A stretch of 64,000 bases of DNA from Hymenolepis diminuta (GCA_900708905.1 CAADRB010000033.1:1295179-1359178); one strand, 5' to 3'. Positions 22,553 through 36,306 are shown, counted from the first letter of the stretch. The notes: generated by a model from the sequence alone, not told the origin. Made by a program: numbers and translations.

Positions 22553-24600
22553 AGCTGCTAAAAGAGTTGAATGCAAAAATAATTTCGCTTATAGATGTTT
22601 TTATCAATAGAGTCTAGTCGGGTTTCACTAATCATGATAGCTTGAGGAAAAATCACATAATGTGATAAGCATCCCGATTTATGCATGCAGAATACAGACA
22701 TGGAATATTTACCTCCTGTCTTCAGTATGAATAGAAAACAAATAACGCAAATCATCATCTAAAATCTCTCACAATATCGACAAGTTGATGCTCATGTTCG
22801 ACAATTTTTTATACCACCATTTGAAATGTTTGTTAGTTGTTGATGGTGCTAATGCGTCACATTTTATTGTCATATTTGTGGCTGAATCAACAAAAACATT
22901 CAATGTTCAGATTAATATAGGTGCTCTTATTAACCATTTGCTTAATTTCACAACATTTAACTTTCAATGCCACTAAGAGGTTTCAAAAAGATGCTTGTTT
23001 GAGTCAAGTATGTATATGATTGGCATTTTTGGGAAATGGAGTAATGCATATCTCTTACAAAATACATTCCATTAAAAGTATTCAAATAAAAGCTTTAATC
23101 ACCTTAAACAAAATTATTAATATATTATGAAATATCTTATCAAATCTATTATCAAGAATTTAAAAAATATATATGTTGTGCTTATTTTATTTTGCTTTTT
23201 ATGAATAATATGCTGTCCACAGACTGTATTTCCAGATCTACGCATGGTAAACTGACTGAAATTGTACTATCAAAAATCTGGATTCAATAGATATTTAGGT
23301 GAACTGATCTAGAACAACAAAAACAAGGATACACATTAATGCCTGATTTCATGCTTGTAATGTTCGGTCTGATAACTAACACCAATTGGATGAAGTATAA
23401 ACGTGCTATTCTCATTATGAGAGTTCCAGCGTTATATGCAGCTGTGATTAGCAATCTTATTACTTTTCTCTTCAACAGCTTACTGTTTAAAGTCAAAAAG
23501 TTCGTCAACTTAAAACAATAACGAAGTTTAAAGAGGTCAACTCAAATGCATATGAAGCCACGATTTTTACAAGCTGTAAAACAAGTAGAAGAAAGTGAAA
23601 AGCAAAAAGTGCTGCTCTTACAACAGCCTTCGGCATATTTTGTTTTATCTGCATCGACTTATATCCATATTACTCACAATATTTCTAAACCTTTTTTCGT
23701 TATAGCTTGGGAACTACCGAATATTCACACCCTACAGAGCTCTATGACTTCAAGGATTAAACTAGCATCAATACCTGGGATTCAAACTTAGTAATCGTTC
23801 GATAATATATGACGGTTATAGAACTTTAGAACGTTAGCGTCAACAAATACACTAGAGTAAGTGGATTGGTTCTTGAAATTTGCCGTCAAGTAATATTTTC
23901 ACTCAAAAACAATTAAATCCAATAGCTAATTACGTTAATCACCCCCAAAATACTCTAGCTCGTAAGGAACAAACTTGAACACCACTTGCTCAGCATTTTG
24001 CTACAATATTTATAGTTCTCTACAACTGCCCTTTACTTATCTGACTAAGACAAACCTCTATCCTATTCAGGCTTCCTGTCCTAATGGGATAAGATCCGAG
24101 TTTATAGGCTTTATTTAGGGTCGTAAATGACTGTTGCAAGGTTTTGAACCAGTCGCCTGTGAATAAATATTAACGGAAGTGTTTACGATGTAAAAGGGAA
24201 AAGGCAAAATACAATGAGCAGCAGGGAATATTCAAGATTTTTTTATGCGAAATACCATGAAACACATCTTCTTTGGCTTTTCAAAAAATTATTTCGCACC
24301 TACTGTTGCTATGCATCTGCAAGTCTGATTAGTATTTTGTGAACAGTTTTAATTAATAAACGAAAACGTTTATTAAAAGTTATATAACACTGCAAAATAA
24401 GGAACTTGCCAGAAACTGGTGAATTTTTCCTTTCTGTTTAGGCAAAGTAACATAAACACTTTCTTTCGCTTTTGCTTGTACTGCAGTCTGCTAATTTCTT
24501 ACAACATGCACTGCGAAGCGAAAAAGATTTACTATTTTCTAGTCAAAAGTAAATTAGTTTGGTTGATATGAGGCGTCTTTGAATATTTTTTTCTATTTCC
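22553..24600. other. Intergenic between two R2 copies, nothing recognised
   Basis: AT-rich, with open frames on both strands (22785-22976, 23284-23521, 23546-23791) that show no family signature. Confidence 0.5.
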
Positions 24601-25110
24601 TGCGAAGGATAACTCTCTATGCATTTTCCAGAACTACCTTTTATTCGCATTCTCCACGATAATACCTCAATTTTCCGCCCACGAAGTTGGAGCGACCTCA
24701 TTTATGTCCCTATGGCGCATACCCCTGTCTGACATGTCTAAACGCGTCCATCGATTTCCCCTTCTTTCTATAACCGCCTCGCTTCACATAAAAGTCACGT
24801 CTGCGCTCATGCTCTGGCGTAGCCTTATCCAAGTGACTCATATAAAGCTACCCTTGTTTTTCCAGACAACACACACTGGTCAGTGCGGACTCTTACACGT
24901 CCTGTTCATCTCCTTTCTTCCTCAGCACGCTGCTCTTCCTCTCTCTGTTACTCGTTGTGGTTTCCTTGAATACATGTTTGGTCTACTCAACTCTTGGTGT
25001 TCTGCTTCACAATTGTTGTTAGCTCTTACTCAAACAGCTACGAATTGGTGACTGTTGTTTTTGGTGTAATTTGTAAGCTGCAAACCGTTGGTTGTTATCT
25101 AACTCCAACA
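24601..25110 (+). mobile_element. Repeat R2 copy B, inverted relative to copies A and C (510 bp)
   Basis: It begins TGCGAAGGATAACTCTC and ends GTTATCTAACTCCAACA, the reverse complement of copies A and C. The interior blocks appear in mirrored order, including GCATTTTCCAGAA, GACATGTCTAAACGCGTCC and CAAACAGCTACGAATTG. The 115-codon frame at 24704-25051 runs through the repeat and matches the antisense frame of copy C, so it reflects the repeat and not a host gene. Confidence 0.7.
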
Positions 25111-27945
25111 ACCTATTTATTGTAGTAATAAATTTATTAATTAAAATGACTTAAATTTTTCCTGAGATTTGGGATATTATTCAGCAAGTTTTGCAATTAT
25201 GTGGATTTGCATTTAAAAAGTAAGTTAACAGAGATATCTATTGTGTCATATGCTCAATTAAAAATTATCACTCCATATTAAACTACCATGATATAAAAAA
25301 AGCTCTAACTTAAAATTATCAAAATATTGGAAATTTGCAGTCTTCTGAATTAATAATTGCTTGAGTTAGTCCCTTAAAATTGTGAAATTAAGCACTCCGT
25401 AATTCAATGTTTTTTAAATTCTTGAACGAAATAGCTGCATATCAATATATAAGCTGTACGTTAAGGTATTTGAACTTATAAATGTAGTACACTTGCTTTG
25501 AAATAGAATATATTTTCGTGATGTTTAAACTTAAAGGTGATATTCGACCTCCTTTAGAAATTCTGATAACCGTAATATTTTCCTTGTCAATACGTCAATA
25601 CTTTGCACTTCGTTTAGATTTGTATTTGATAAATCTATACATATGCTTAAATAAATCTTGAAGTGCTTGAGAGTGGTAAGACGATTTAAAAGCTACTTAA
25701 AGTGTGAAATTCCAGAAAAATTAAATACCTTATTTTATCAGATCTCTGGTGCGTTCGTTTATTTGTGAAACAACTAACCGAAACATTCATTTCAGGCACA
25801 ATTCTGTTGAAATTTGCTAATTATTTTGCAATTATTTTCCTTAATTTGAATGTTTGTGGAAGCCACTTTGAAAGTTAGCTTGACGTTAGTCGAATTCTTG
25901 ATGTTGATACAAAAAGTTTGTGATGATGACGATAATGTAAGGAATAATATGACATGTGAGAGCACATATCCTAGAAAAAACAATTATAATAAACAAATAA
26001 AAGTTCGACAGAACTTGAACAGCTCATAAAGTGAACAAAGTTGTGGAAATTCCTTTAGATTTTTGCCTTAAATTAAAAATTAAGCATAAATTATGTTAAC
26101 CTACCCTCATTAACATATTAGAAGTTTTGAGTGTCGAATTTTTTAAAAAAGCGTTGATTTTTTCTTTAAAAGATGAGATAATAAATACCAAGTCACTAGA
26201 GAAGTAAGGCGTGGCGTGAGTTTGGTATCGGTAAAAAATTTTCCCTTTTCATATGCTTAAGTTAAATTCTACTTAATTACCCCTTCACATCTTTGTGATG
26301 CTTAGTTGTGTGCAAATCAAGGACTCATTCAATGGATCTTATTGACGCTAGATTAAGCTGTTGCCTTCAACGTCTACCTAAGTAAAATCAGTGACAATGC
26401 AATCGAAGAAGCATTTCACAACCGAACTAATTGAAATGACAAAAGCAAAGGTAATTTAATTATCTTTCTGGTCAGCTCGTTCGTTGTACGATACAAATTC
26501 AATTTTATAACGCTCAAAATATATGAGACCATCGATATCCTAAGCTTTCAATGGAAAATATGCAATTCAAAAATTGTTCATTTTTAAAATACAAAGAATC
26601 ATCTTTAAATAGAAAGTTATTTAAAGATAAGGGCATCTTCACTTAATTTGTTGCTCTTTGTTATAACTCAATTAGCCTTCCAAACAGCTACAAATCCTAG
26701 AACTCAATAATGACAGCTAATTATCTTAAAGGTAGACTTTACTCCAAAATTGTGCAAGGCAACGATTCTACAATATAGTAAATTTTAACAGTGCAATTTT
26801 TATGAATAATTAACAAAAAATTGTTAATTTAACTTGTCCTGGATACAAATTGTTTATTTTTATCCCGTACCCCTAAATATATAAACACCAAAAGACGATA
26901 CCACAGACAGCAAAATAATCAATTAAATAGAGCTTCTAAAATGATTGCGATATTCGTTTTCTTGCAGATAATAAATCGTTAATGGAAATGTTTCTATTCC
27001 CTTAAGTGGTGATTTAAACTTCATTACATCAAGAAAGAAGTGAAAAAATCAGATGCTTACAGAACTGGTCAAACCAGTAAGCTGTGATTTACCTTAATAC
27101 GGTTGTCACTCATTTGCTTTTGAATTCAAATAGACAGGCTTCAATACATATCCTTGATATTTTACTTTTGTAAAAAGTTCCCTGTTGGACCGTTGTTAAA
27201 TACCGGCAAAGCACTTTTTTGCAGCAATACCAGCGAATGTCTTAGGTCAATCCAACAATGCCGTAAAACTAAATATTACTCCCAAATTAGGGTTCACCTT
27301 GTGCGAACACAGCAGTAAACTACGAAATATCGCAGGAGATCATTTGCACACTCAGCGGTTAATAAGCAATGAATATCATAAAAAGCATTTGCTGCAATTG
27401 GAGGACGAATCATGAAGTTCGCGTTTTGGCCTGTGAACGGCCCGTTTAGTAAATATTGCACAACTTAAGTTGCAAAATTAAATAAAGTATCATTATGATC
27501 CGCTCCCCTTTATCATTTGCTGAGCCCATTGTTATTCAATGTCAGTTGCTTCCGACAATTCAAGATTGCAAATTTTCTACTACTATGGATGATAATAATC
27601 ATAAAGCCGGTGAAAATTGTATCTGTGCAAAAATCAAAAGGTTTGTTGATTAAAGGTACCGAAAACATTCATTGAACCATTCCTTCTGTACGGTTTATTG
27701 ACAATTGTTCATCGTAAGGTGGATAATGGTAGATTAATGGATGTTCAGAAAATTGCCCGAAGAATGACGTCGGTATTGTACACCAAGAGACAAATGGGTG
27801 TTAAGTTAATAGTTAAATCGCAGTGAAAAATCTTGCCGCGTGACTACACAAACAAGATTAACTCTTAAAATAAATAATAAAAATAAAGTTTCAACAGGCG
27901 GGAGAGTAAATTACGAAGAAAAGGATGTGCCATAATCTGCTCTCT
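25111..27945. other. Intergenic, nothing recognised
   Basis: AT-rich, without supported exons. The only listed-size frame (25792-25983 minus) is unremarkable. Confidence 0.5.
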
Positions 27946-28210
27946 CAGATACCGTAACTGACCGTTATATTCCCTAAAACATTGCACTGTTTACAAATAA
28001 AATCCGGCAACGCCACAATACAAAACGACCCAAAACACTCTCAAAATAAGACGCACGTTTTCGTATCGATTGGCCGATTTCTATTATCCGCCATTTGCAG
28101 CAGTGATGTAAACAAATTCGTTTGAATAAAAAGAAATTAAAAGGTAGAAAATAAAGAATCTTACATATAAGAGTTATTTCGGAGGGATTATTATTTTCTT
28201 ATATGTAATA
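27946..28210 (+). repeat. Dispersed repeat R4, copy 1
   Basis: It shares ordered blocks with 31601-31885 and (inverted) 55672-55925: ACATTGCACT(G/A), CAACGCCACAATACAAAA(C/T)GACCC, AAGACGCACGTTTTC, GCCATTTGCA and AAAGAATCTTACA. Its right end holds a 12-bp perfect inverted pair, TTACATATAAGA / TCTTATATGTAA. No coding potential. Confidence 0.7.
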
Positions 28211-30838
28211 GGATGCACACTTGAAAATTTTCAGCTGAACTTTTCCCAGTTAATAGAATTAAAAAGAAAATTGATTTGTATACCTGTTCCATAACGCTAA
28301 ATCAGCCTAGACAAAACGCACCGGTCTCGAGTACATATTCTATACCGTAAAACTAACACAGCGTAAAGTCATTGTACCGAAGATTTTTCACTTATCTTAC
28401 TTTCCAAAAGCAAAATAAGGTGAAGTATTTTTGATCTCATCAGGAATATTATTTTGAGATGTAAAAACATTCTTATTACGTCGTAATGAAAATTATTGCT
28501 TTTTTTCTCAGTCTTAAAATAACTTAAGTGAGCACGACTGGGTATTGCAAAATATGGGTTTGCTGCGCCTGTCATTTAAACTCATATAAATCAATCAGTT
28601 AAAATTGGTTTACTAAACTCATTCAAAGGACTCTTTATTCAAGTGACTGTATCAACCATACCAGCATTTTGGTTCAAAATCTAAATAATGATTGTGTAGG
28701 ACCGAAAGCTAGATCATTAATAATCGAAGGTTCTCGACACGTCTAAATATTTTGAAAACTCCAGTAAATAGTAGGAAGCACCAATCGTACGATATTTCAA
28801 ACTCTTACTGACTTTGTTATTTATTATCAATGGGACAAGAACAGCTATTGAAGCCATATATAAAAATGTACTTCATGAAGAAATCGTTGAAATTAATTCA
28901 TCTACCTTGTCGTTGTAAAAAAACCTCCGGTTAATATCCATGATATTAATATGAATTTGAAAAGTCTATGTTCATTAGTTAAACAAATAATGCACAATAC
29001 TATGCACCTTTTATTCATCATAGGTTTCAATCCAACTCTCACTCGTTATTAAACATTACATTCTATCCATGATAATGAGCCATCGCCTATATGGTTATAT
29101 GTCCTTCCCAGTTAGACAAGAAAGTCCAGTAATGCATATGCGTAGGAAGAAGTAATTAAACTTTGACTCTTAAAATGTGGACGTCTGTCACTAAAAGGAA
29201 AAGTGATACAATCAAAATTAACAGTGTCGAAATTATGTTTATTATAAATTAGTTGCCATTTTGAATAAAGCCTTGATATGGGGTTCCTTCATTGCATAGA
29301 GCGATCATACCTTCTCGATAAAATAATAAAACAAGAGTTCATCCATTTCAAATAATTTTCAAACAGAAATATAATCGGAATTTATTATTTTTAAGGTTCT
29401 TATAACTAATGACACCTCTACAGGACCAAATGCAGTAAATGCTCATTACTTAGAAATATATCATACTCTAAATTTAGCTGATTATTAAACAGAATATTTT
29501 TTCATTTTTTTACAAAAACTAATATCTAATGTATTGTGTATTTATTATGCTGCAGTAATGGAGCCTTTTAAAGCCACACCATGCAAATATTTTAAAATTG
29601 AACATTCAGAATTGGTATTTAACGTGGATAGTACGAATCAGTGTGATATTTACCGATGGAATCTAGATATTAAGGAACCACTTTTTCCTATTTTAATCGC
29701 CAGGTTATTAATTCTACAAGGATGCATTTTCAATGACACCTTACTCTAGTATCCACTTCACGTTAGCAAATTGCTTTCCCGTCTTCTCAGATGAGAAAGC
29801 CTATCTTGGCTTTAAAATAGCTTTGTCCATATGAAATATTGATAGAAAACTACACAAAACACCCGAGATAATGAATGGCAGGCTGTACGCTTTATCATGA
29901 CGACATAACTGTCGAACAAGGAAAGACAGTTGACTCTCATTTAGGCAAGTTAACATTCCAGTTTGTCTGATTGGATATAAGGCCGGATTCAACTGTTAAT
30001 AACCTATATAATTAACGATGCCAAAATCATAGGAATCGTAAAGTTATAATAATAATGAAATAAATCTAAGTGCATTTTTTGGTTTTTATTGTATCCAACG
30101 TACAAATCACACTTTCATAAAAATCCGTAAATAACAAAAGATGTTAATATTCACTTAAACCCAAAAATTAAGACCAATTAAATGTGTTAAATATAAAAGT
30201 GCAGGTATTACTCATATGCAATATTTTTATTGTGCCTATTTATTCCTTTTCCCATTTTCTAGAATGGGAAATGTCGAATATTTAAAGTTAAGCACTATTT
30301 GAAATAATTGTAAATGAAATTCATAATACTGTTTATCTAGTTACTATTTATATATTTAGCCACATATATAATAACATAATTTAATAAAATAACGCACAAA
30401 TATTAAGAACAATATATTTTTTTAAAAAACAAGTCTCACTTTCATTTACAGCAGGAAGTTGCACATTTAAATGGTTTCTCCAATTAAAGACTTTAGAACA
30501 CATCCACATTAATATGGCCTTTTGCCTGCAACGCAAATAATTTATTCATATGGGAAATATAATTTTTTATAAATTTGGACGAAAATAAAATACAAAATTG
30601 TCCGAAATGTTCTCGCGAAATCCAGTAATACACAAGTTTAAATTACTCTACCGTAAAGAGCATCTTTTCTTACCGAAATAATAAAAAATTATTCCAGTGA
30701 TTTAACTTGCTAATAAGATGGTTTACCGTTTTAAATACTTACTCACATGATCCGCATTAATATAAGTATATGGAAAGTCTCAATTCTATTAATAAGCACA
30801 CATTTATGTGAGAATAATTTGAAACAATAAAACTGTAA
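28211..30838. other. Intergenic, nothing recognised
   Basis: AT-rich, with no supported gene. Frames at 28369-28575 and 29534-29992 have no family signature. Confidence 0.5.
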
Positions 30839-31150
30839 TAACCTTAAGTTTAGCGGGGCGACATCGATCGAATGGATGGAACAAGTAAAGTCACCCATGT
30901 CGCCAGATCAGTTCGGAGGTAGCAGACAAGTCATCCCAATTTATTAATAAGTAAACTAGGTTTGTATACAAAACATTCCTTCGTTCCACGTCAGTCATGT
31001 CTCGTTTAAAGAGTTTCGGTGTGATGATAGACATCTGTTTAGGTATCTATGATCAAACACGGAAACACAAGTGGGACCGCCTGTGGACATCGTAGTGGAG
31101 ATCTTATCGTCAGTCAATCACTTCTAGTCGACACCCACTGGCTATAGCAA
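30839..31150 (+). repeat. Dispersed repeat R3, single copy
   Basis: The head contains CCATGTCGCCAGATCAGTTC and GGAGGTAGCAGACAAGTC. It is followed by TTCCTTCGTTCCACGTCAGT, CATGTCTCGTTT and a TGTGATGATAGACA hairpin arm, then CCGCCTGTGGACATCGTAGT and GGAGATCTTATCG. The whole order matches the element that forms the palindrome at 43088-43836 but is more diverged, so it marks the unrearranged unit (about 310 bp). Confidence 0.75.
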
Positions 31151-31600
31151 AAATGATTCAAATAAAGTGTACATTATATCTAAGTACACAAATAAATACT
31201 CTAAAATCGAAATTACTACAATGATTTGACTTACTTTTATGAATTCTTTAAATGTGGTTCTTCAATGCGCGGGAACTGAATAAAATTATGAAGCAGTAGG
31301 CTCATTGATATTTTAGGGGGTATGCAAATATGACTACTTCAAATAATACTTAGCATTTAAACATACTTAAAAATTTTACATGTATTGAACTTACATAAAA
31401 GTGAATTCTCTTTTGTAAAATAAGATATTTTCGTATAGTAATTTACCGTGATAAATTATAAAACTTTGTTTTAAATGAACTTCTAAAGTATATTTGACTT
31501 TAACATTAAAAAGTTAAAAAGCACGCTTAGTTTATATCGATATGGACTTCTGAAAAAATTACCATGACTCGTATATTTCAAGTTACCATTAAAATACTGT
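31151..31600. other. Intergenic, nothing recognised
   Basis: AT-rich spacer between R3 and R4. Confidence 0.5.
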
Positions 31601-31885
31601 TGTAAGACACCGTATCCGACTCTTAGATTTCCTAAGACATTGCACTAGTTACAAACACGACCCAACAACGCCACAATACAAAATGACCCAAACGACTATA
31701 TCAACACAAGACGCACGTTTTCCGATCGACAGGTCGATTTACATTATGTGCCATTTACAACCGTAATGTAAATAAATTCGCTTGAGTATAAGGGAATAAA
31801 AAAAAGCAGAAATTAAAAGGTGGAAAATAAAGAATCTTACAAAAAAGAATTATTTTGGAGAAAATATTATTTTCTTATAGGCAAC
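31601..31885 (+). repeat. Dispersed repeat R4, copy 2
   Basis: It starts TGTAAGACACCGTATCCGAC. It holds CAACGCCACAATACAAAATG, AAGACGCACGTTTTCCGATC and AAAGAATCTTACA, and continues to TATTATTTTCTTATAGG. The TGTAAGA...TCTTACA pair (31601-31841) could be LTR ends, but similarity to copy 1 continues past it, so the true boundary is unsettled. Confidence 0.7.
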
Positions 31886-34407
31886 AAGTACATTCTACAG
31901 AGTTTCCATTTTGAAGGATTTCTGACTTCAAAGGTAAGAATATTCCTAATTTCAGGTTCATGTATTTTCAAAAAAATATTTGATATATATTTACACAAAT
32001 TGGTTAAGATATTTCTTCATCCTGAAGTGCGGTAGCTCTTCGTGCGAATAACTCAAATTATATGATTTAAACATGGTTTAACTGAAATTCTTTTTCAAAC
32101 GAATCGCCCACTTCAAATAAAACAAGTGACAATCTACCTTATTTAAACAGCAAAACTGAAATCGAATCTTACTCCTAAAGTCACTTTCTAAGGAAAATTG
32201 AGCAAAAATGAATGAATTTTAATTCCTAGCCCTTGGTTTTGACATTTTTAAAATTCATAGGTGCGCAAAAATATCACCGCATTCACAAGAAGTTTAATAT
32301 CTTTTTACCCTTAAATAAATACTATTGCCTATGGCAATCTAAAAGTTCACAATTATGACCAAATGGAAAAATTCAAAAGCGAGGTCGTTCGAGATTTGGT
32401 TAGTACAAAGAAAGTAGTGGGAAAATTCTTGGAGACAGGAAACTCAAAATCACCTTAACTCAAGAAGCATCTTAATGCTCACTTCACCCCTATAGAGTTT
32501 TCAATAATTTAAGCTCTTTCTGCAGTATGGAAAATATTAATAGCATAATTTCATGGTCTGTTACAGAAACATCTTCGCGAAAATGGGTAGAAGGGCCGAA
32601 GAAGGCGATCCAAGATTATTTCTAATGTGAGCACTTTTAAGCAGTACTATAAAGGTCCATGAGGGTAGCAAGATAAAGCGCTTTTGATTAAACTAGTTCA
32701 TTTACAGATACTCAATTCTGGAAGAATTGAATGATCCTTAAGGAAGCATCACAGTATCAATTAATATTGGTTCAATGGCTGCAACAATCATTTTATTTTT
32801 CATGTACAATTGCGATACGAATTATTAATAGTGAATTTAAATATTTCGCTGGTTGTAAGACAAAAGAAATTGGAGCGGCATAGCCAATCGCGGAAATAAA
32901 TTAGCAAGTCAAAAAGCTCTGAATAGCATAGAAATAATATCACCTATGAAGCTGGGAATCAAATGGTGAAGAGTGAGCATTATGATATCACAAAGTGTTA
33001 TTATGATAATATGGGCAACTCAGCGCTCTCGAATTTAAATATGATATTACTCATGATATCATTAATTACTTATTATACATCTACATTCTCTCAGTTCGTG
33101 CCTTGTTGGACTCGTTTGCCGTTATCTCTAATCAGATCCTTTTCCGAGATTAAATCGTGTTGATTTTTAGCAGTGGATAATGACAATACTTTTTAATGTT
33201 TTCAGTATCAATTATGGCATGATAGGATTGAAAAGATGTAGAGAAATAAACAGGAAATATTCTGATTCAATCTACGGAATCTTACAATCGTGAACGATTT
33301 CCATGGACTCCTACTCAACGGAACTCAAATGGCTCATATACTCAGGCTTTACTTTTGGCTTGAATTATAACGAAATTTTTTTAAACATGCACACCATGCT
33401 CGTATCTCAGAAATTGTACCTCTCCAGCTTACTGCTAGACTGTGTTGTCCGCAAAATCAAGACATATTATGCAGATGCCCACCTTAGGCATCAGCTATTA
33501 ATTCCCGACTTAATCACATGCTATCCCCTCTCCCAAGCTTCACCATATATGGCCATATCGATTTCATCCAATGCCCAGTCAAATCAATTTGATAACCTAT
33601 TATTATTACCCACAGTATTACAAAAAAAACTTACAATGTTTAACTGTGAGAAGCAACTGAAATCGGATAACAGATAGTCCAATAAATTATAAAAGGGAAG
33701 GGAGCAGAAAGACACTAAGAGCAATGATAGGGTACCAGAGTCTAACTTCATTTAATTTTTCGATTCGGGTTTAACAGTATCCACGTTCCAAACTTCAAAT
33801 TCCATGATTCGTCCCCTGATTGCAGTAAACGCTTGTCTTAAATGAAACTCAACATTTTAGGTGTCTTATCTCTACTGCGTTAAAACAGTAAATATTTTAA
33901 GCTAGTAGATAACCATAAGTTATATTCGCTCAAGATGAATAACCTATTAGCCCACTTGCCAAATATACCATTACTTCATGTTCACATTTATTCAATCATG
34001 GGCGGTCACTTCCTCATATCCACTATTGATCAATTTAAGGACACATCCACCTTATTGACCTACATACCCAATACTTAGCCTATAAATACCCCATGGAATC
34101 CCCACTTGCCCCATACACACATGCATAATTCATACATTCTGACGATATCAATATGAAATTCCCATATTCTACGTTATATTAAATCAATTCGATTCATGGT
34201 TATTTTGTTATTATTAATAAAACCCTGGGAATGGGTAAATTCAAATACCTTAATCTGCAACTAACCTCTTGAATCCCGTTTGTTTGACGTATCCACACTA
34301 CCACAGATTCGCATGCTATCCCTGTGTCTGTCTCCAAACGCATTTTGACAAATTTGGTGTTGGGCAAAGTACCGTTAGGACTAATTCATTTTAGAGCGCA
34401 GAGTGTA
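31886..34407. other. Intergenic; possible decayed LTR-like patch near 33.9-34.3 kb
   Basis: There is no supported gene; the 124-codon frame at 33303-33677 lacks any family signature. At 34075-34095, CCTATAAATACCCC looks like a TATA box, and AATAAAACCCTGGG follows at about 34218. That arrangement suits an LTR, but I could not define ends or find a second copy. Confidence 0.35.
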
Positions 34408-34413
34408 TTTATT
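34408..34413 (-). terminator. Poly(A) signal AATAAA for BUB3
   Basis: TTTATT on the plus strand, about 190 bp beyond the BUB3 stop. Positional assignment only. Confidence 0.5.
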
Positions 34414-34600
34414 CAAACACTGAGTTTCACGAAAGCTAAACAAAATCGCAATAAATCTCACTCAGTGACCCCATATATTGACATAAATTATATAAACTGC
34501 ATCAAATTCTATTTTTAGCATTGCAGAACAACCCATATAAAAAGAGACAGAGAACCTGCTTCAACTGTTACACACTCAGATAATATAAAAATGCCGGGAT

Positions 34601-35906
34601 TCAATAGCGGGGAGGTTGAACAGTTGTTGCCGCAGAGATTGTTGCAGAAGCCCCACTAGTAACAGGCATTTTGCGTCGAACCTCAGCATCAGACACAGTT
34701 CGGATGTAGATGGCTGGTGCTGGTACATCAGGTTGTTCCCCATTCTCAAACAGGTAGGAAACAGCCACGGCCAACTGAGTTCCCTCTTCATTAAAGTCCA
34801 AGCTGCTCACGGTCGTTGGATACTTTTCAAATTGAGCCAACCACTTGCGGTTAAAACCATCCCATGTGTTAACCATTCCGTCAGAGCCACCTAGAATACC
34901 GAAGAATTAAGAACTCAACTCATGGAGAACAAGGGAATTAAAGTAGCTCGATATTTGGTAACTTGCCTGTAGCAAATGTGTTGTATTTTGGATGAAAAGA
35001 AATTGCATTGACAGGATAAATAATTTCCCTGTGCTCTTCTTTACGTCTATGACACTTGAAGACGTAGGAATTCTTCTGAGATTCCTGGCTCTGATCAAAC
35101 ATGCGCACAGCAACGCGACCTAACATGAAACGAGAACTCCGCCTTCACTTCACTTGAAATTTTAAATCTTTAGCCATGATTAAGCCTTCGTACTTACCTT
35201 CAATAGAGCCCATAACAAAGCCCTGACCACCAGGGAAGCATCGAATAACACGAGTTTGGTATCGGAGAGTCGACTCCTGTTGTTCAACGGGCTGGGACAT
35301 GTTTCGAAGATCCCAGAGAATGACATGACGACCAGCTGTACCTACTACGAGTGTTGTGTTAACAGCGTCCATTGTGTAGACGGTATCTGGTTGCTGATGG
35401 ACTGAGACTGCGCCAGATCCCTCTCCAGCTCTGGGATCCCAGACACGTACTGTTCGATCCCAGGATCCAGTAAGTGGTGCACTAATTGCGTTACTATACA
35501 CTGCGACACTAACTGCCCGATTACACTTGCCTAAAGTGGTAGCTGAAAATAAATATAAACGCTAAGTAAGCTATGTGAATGGGCCAATTCTAGGTAAGAT
35601 GGGATGTATTTTGAAATGAAACTAACACTGAGACGTGTTGATATCATAATATTTGACAGCGCCTTCAAGAGATCCGGAGATTGTATGAAGTGCATCGGTG
35701 AAATTTGAGGCCAGAACTGGACAGGCATGTTCATAGGAAGAACGTAGACTCCCTGATGTTACGTCATAAAGACGCACATTGCAATCCCAACTTGAAGCAA
35801 GCAACAATTGCGATCCCTTACCCGGTTGGAAATGAACTGCACTTATGCAGTCAGTGGGCAGGTTGGAGAGTTTAAACTGTTCTCCTGTGCTTACTGCCGG
35901 TGGCAT
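34601..35906 (-). CDS. BUB3: Mitotic checkpoint protein BUB3 (WD40 propeller), complete
   Basis: BUB3 binds the GLEBS motifs of BUB1/BUBR1 and phosphorylated KNL1 at kinetochores in the spindle assembly checkpoint. Four exons, 35906-35627, 35542-35198, 35119-34967 and 34890-34601 (TGA), give 1068 bp and 355 residues (human BUB3: 328). All introns are phase 1. Recognition is clear: near the N-terminus FKLSNLPTDCISAVHF and LASSWDCNVRLYDV; in exon 2 LTGSWDRTVRVWDPR, LVVGTAGRHVILWDLRNM and STLRYQTRVIRCFP; in exon 3 FKCHRRKE and IYPVNAISFHPKYNTFATG; in exon 4 GGSDGMVNTWDG, AVAVSYLFENG and IRTVSDAEVRRKM. The C-terminal tail after RRKM is longer than in human. Intron 3 uses a GC donor (G|GCAAGT). 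It lies about 665 bp downstream of TMEM164 on the same strand. The RAE1 paralogue was considered, but the VGTAGRxVxxWDLRNM motif fits BUB3. Confidence 0.96.
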
Positions 35907-36300
35907 ATTTATTCACTATAAAAGAAAAGAGGACATGAATAATAATCAAACCTCAAAGACAGACAAACCACGTGTCACGTAAAAAAGCTATGACAAAGAT
36001 GTAAGAAACAGTGAGCTACGTCAAAGCACTTCATGATTAATTATAACCATACTAATACGACTAGTTAGCCTTCGCACTGTGTTTCGAAGATCAAAATTTT
36101 TTTGCAGCTCAAATGGGCAATATTTAGAAAAACGATCTTACGATCTCCGATAGTGTGAAATGAAAAAAACTGTCCCTCAAATGGATTTTACCGACTACTG
36201 AAACTAAATCAGTAGAGCGGCCAACAACGACAAAATTTGGCAGTCATACAAACAAAAATCAACAAATTGAAAAAAATACAAGAACTCATAATCGACCTTT
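35907..36300. other. Spacer between TMEM164 and BUB3
   Basis: AT-rich. It presumably holds the BUB3 promoter and 5' UTR; no core motif is convincing. Confidence 0.5.
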
Positions 36301-36306
36301 TTTATT
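36301..36306 (-). terminator. Poly(A) signal AATAAA for TMEM164
   Basis: TTTATT on the plus strand, 265 bp beyond the TMEM164 stop codon. Confidence 0.5.

Noticed and set aside
24704..25051. 115-codon plus-strand open frame
   Set aside because: It lies wholly in repeat R2. The related frame in copy C (57526-57074) is similar only because the DNA is repeated, and copy A does not keep it as one frame.
33303..33677. 124-codon plus-strand open frame
   Set aside because: No motif, no splice context, and low-complexity hydrophobic composition; length alone is within what chance allows here.
34601..35906. Identification as the RAE1 mRNA export factor instead of BUB3
   Set aside because: VGTAGRHVILWDLRNM, the YQTR block and the C-terminal IRTVSDAEVR are BUB3-like; RAE1 differs at these blocks and is longer at its N-terminus.
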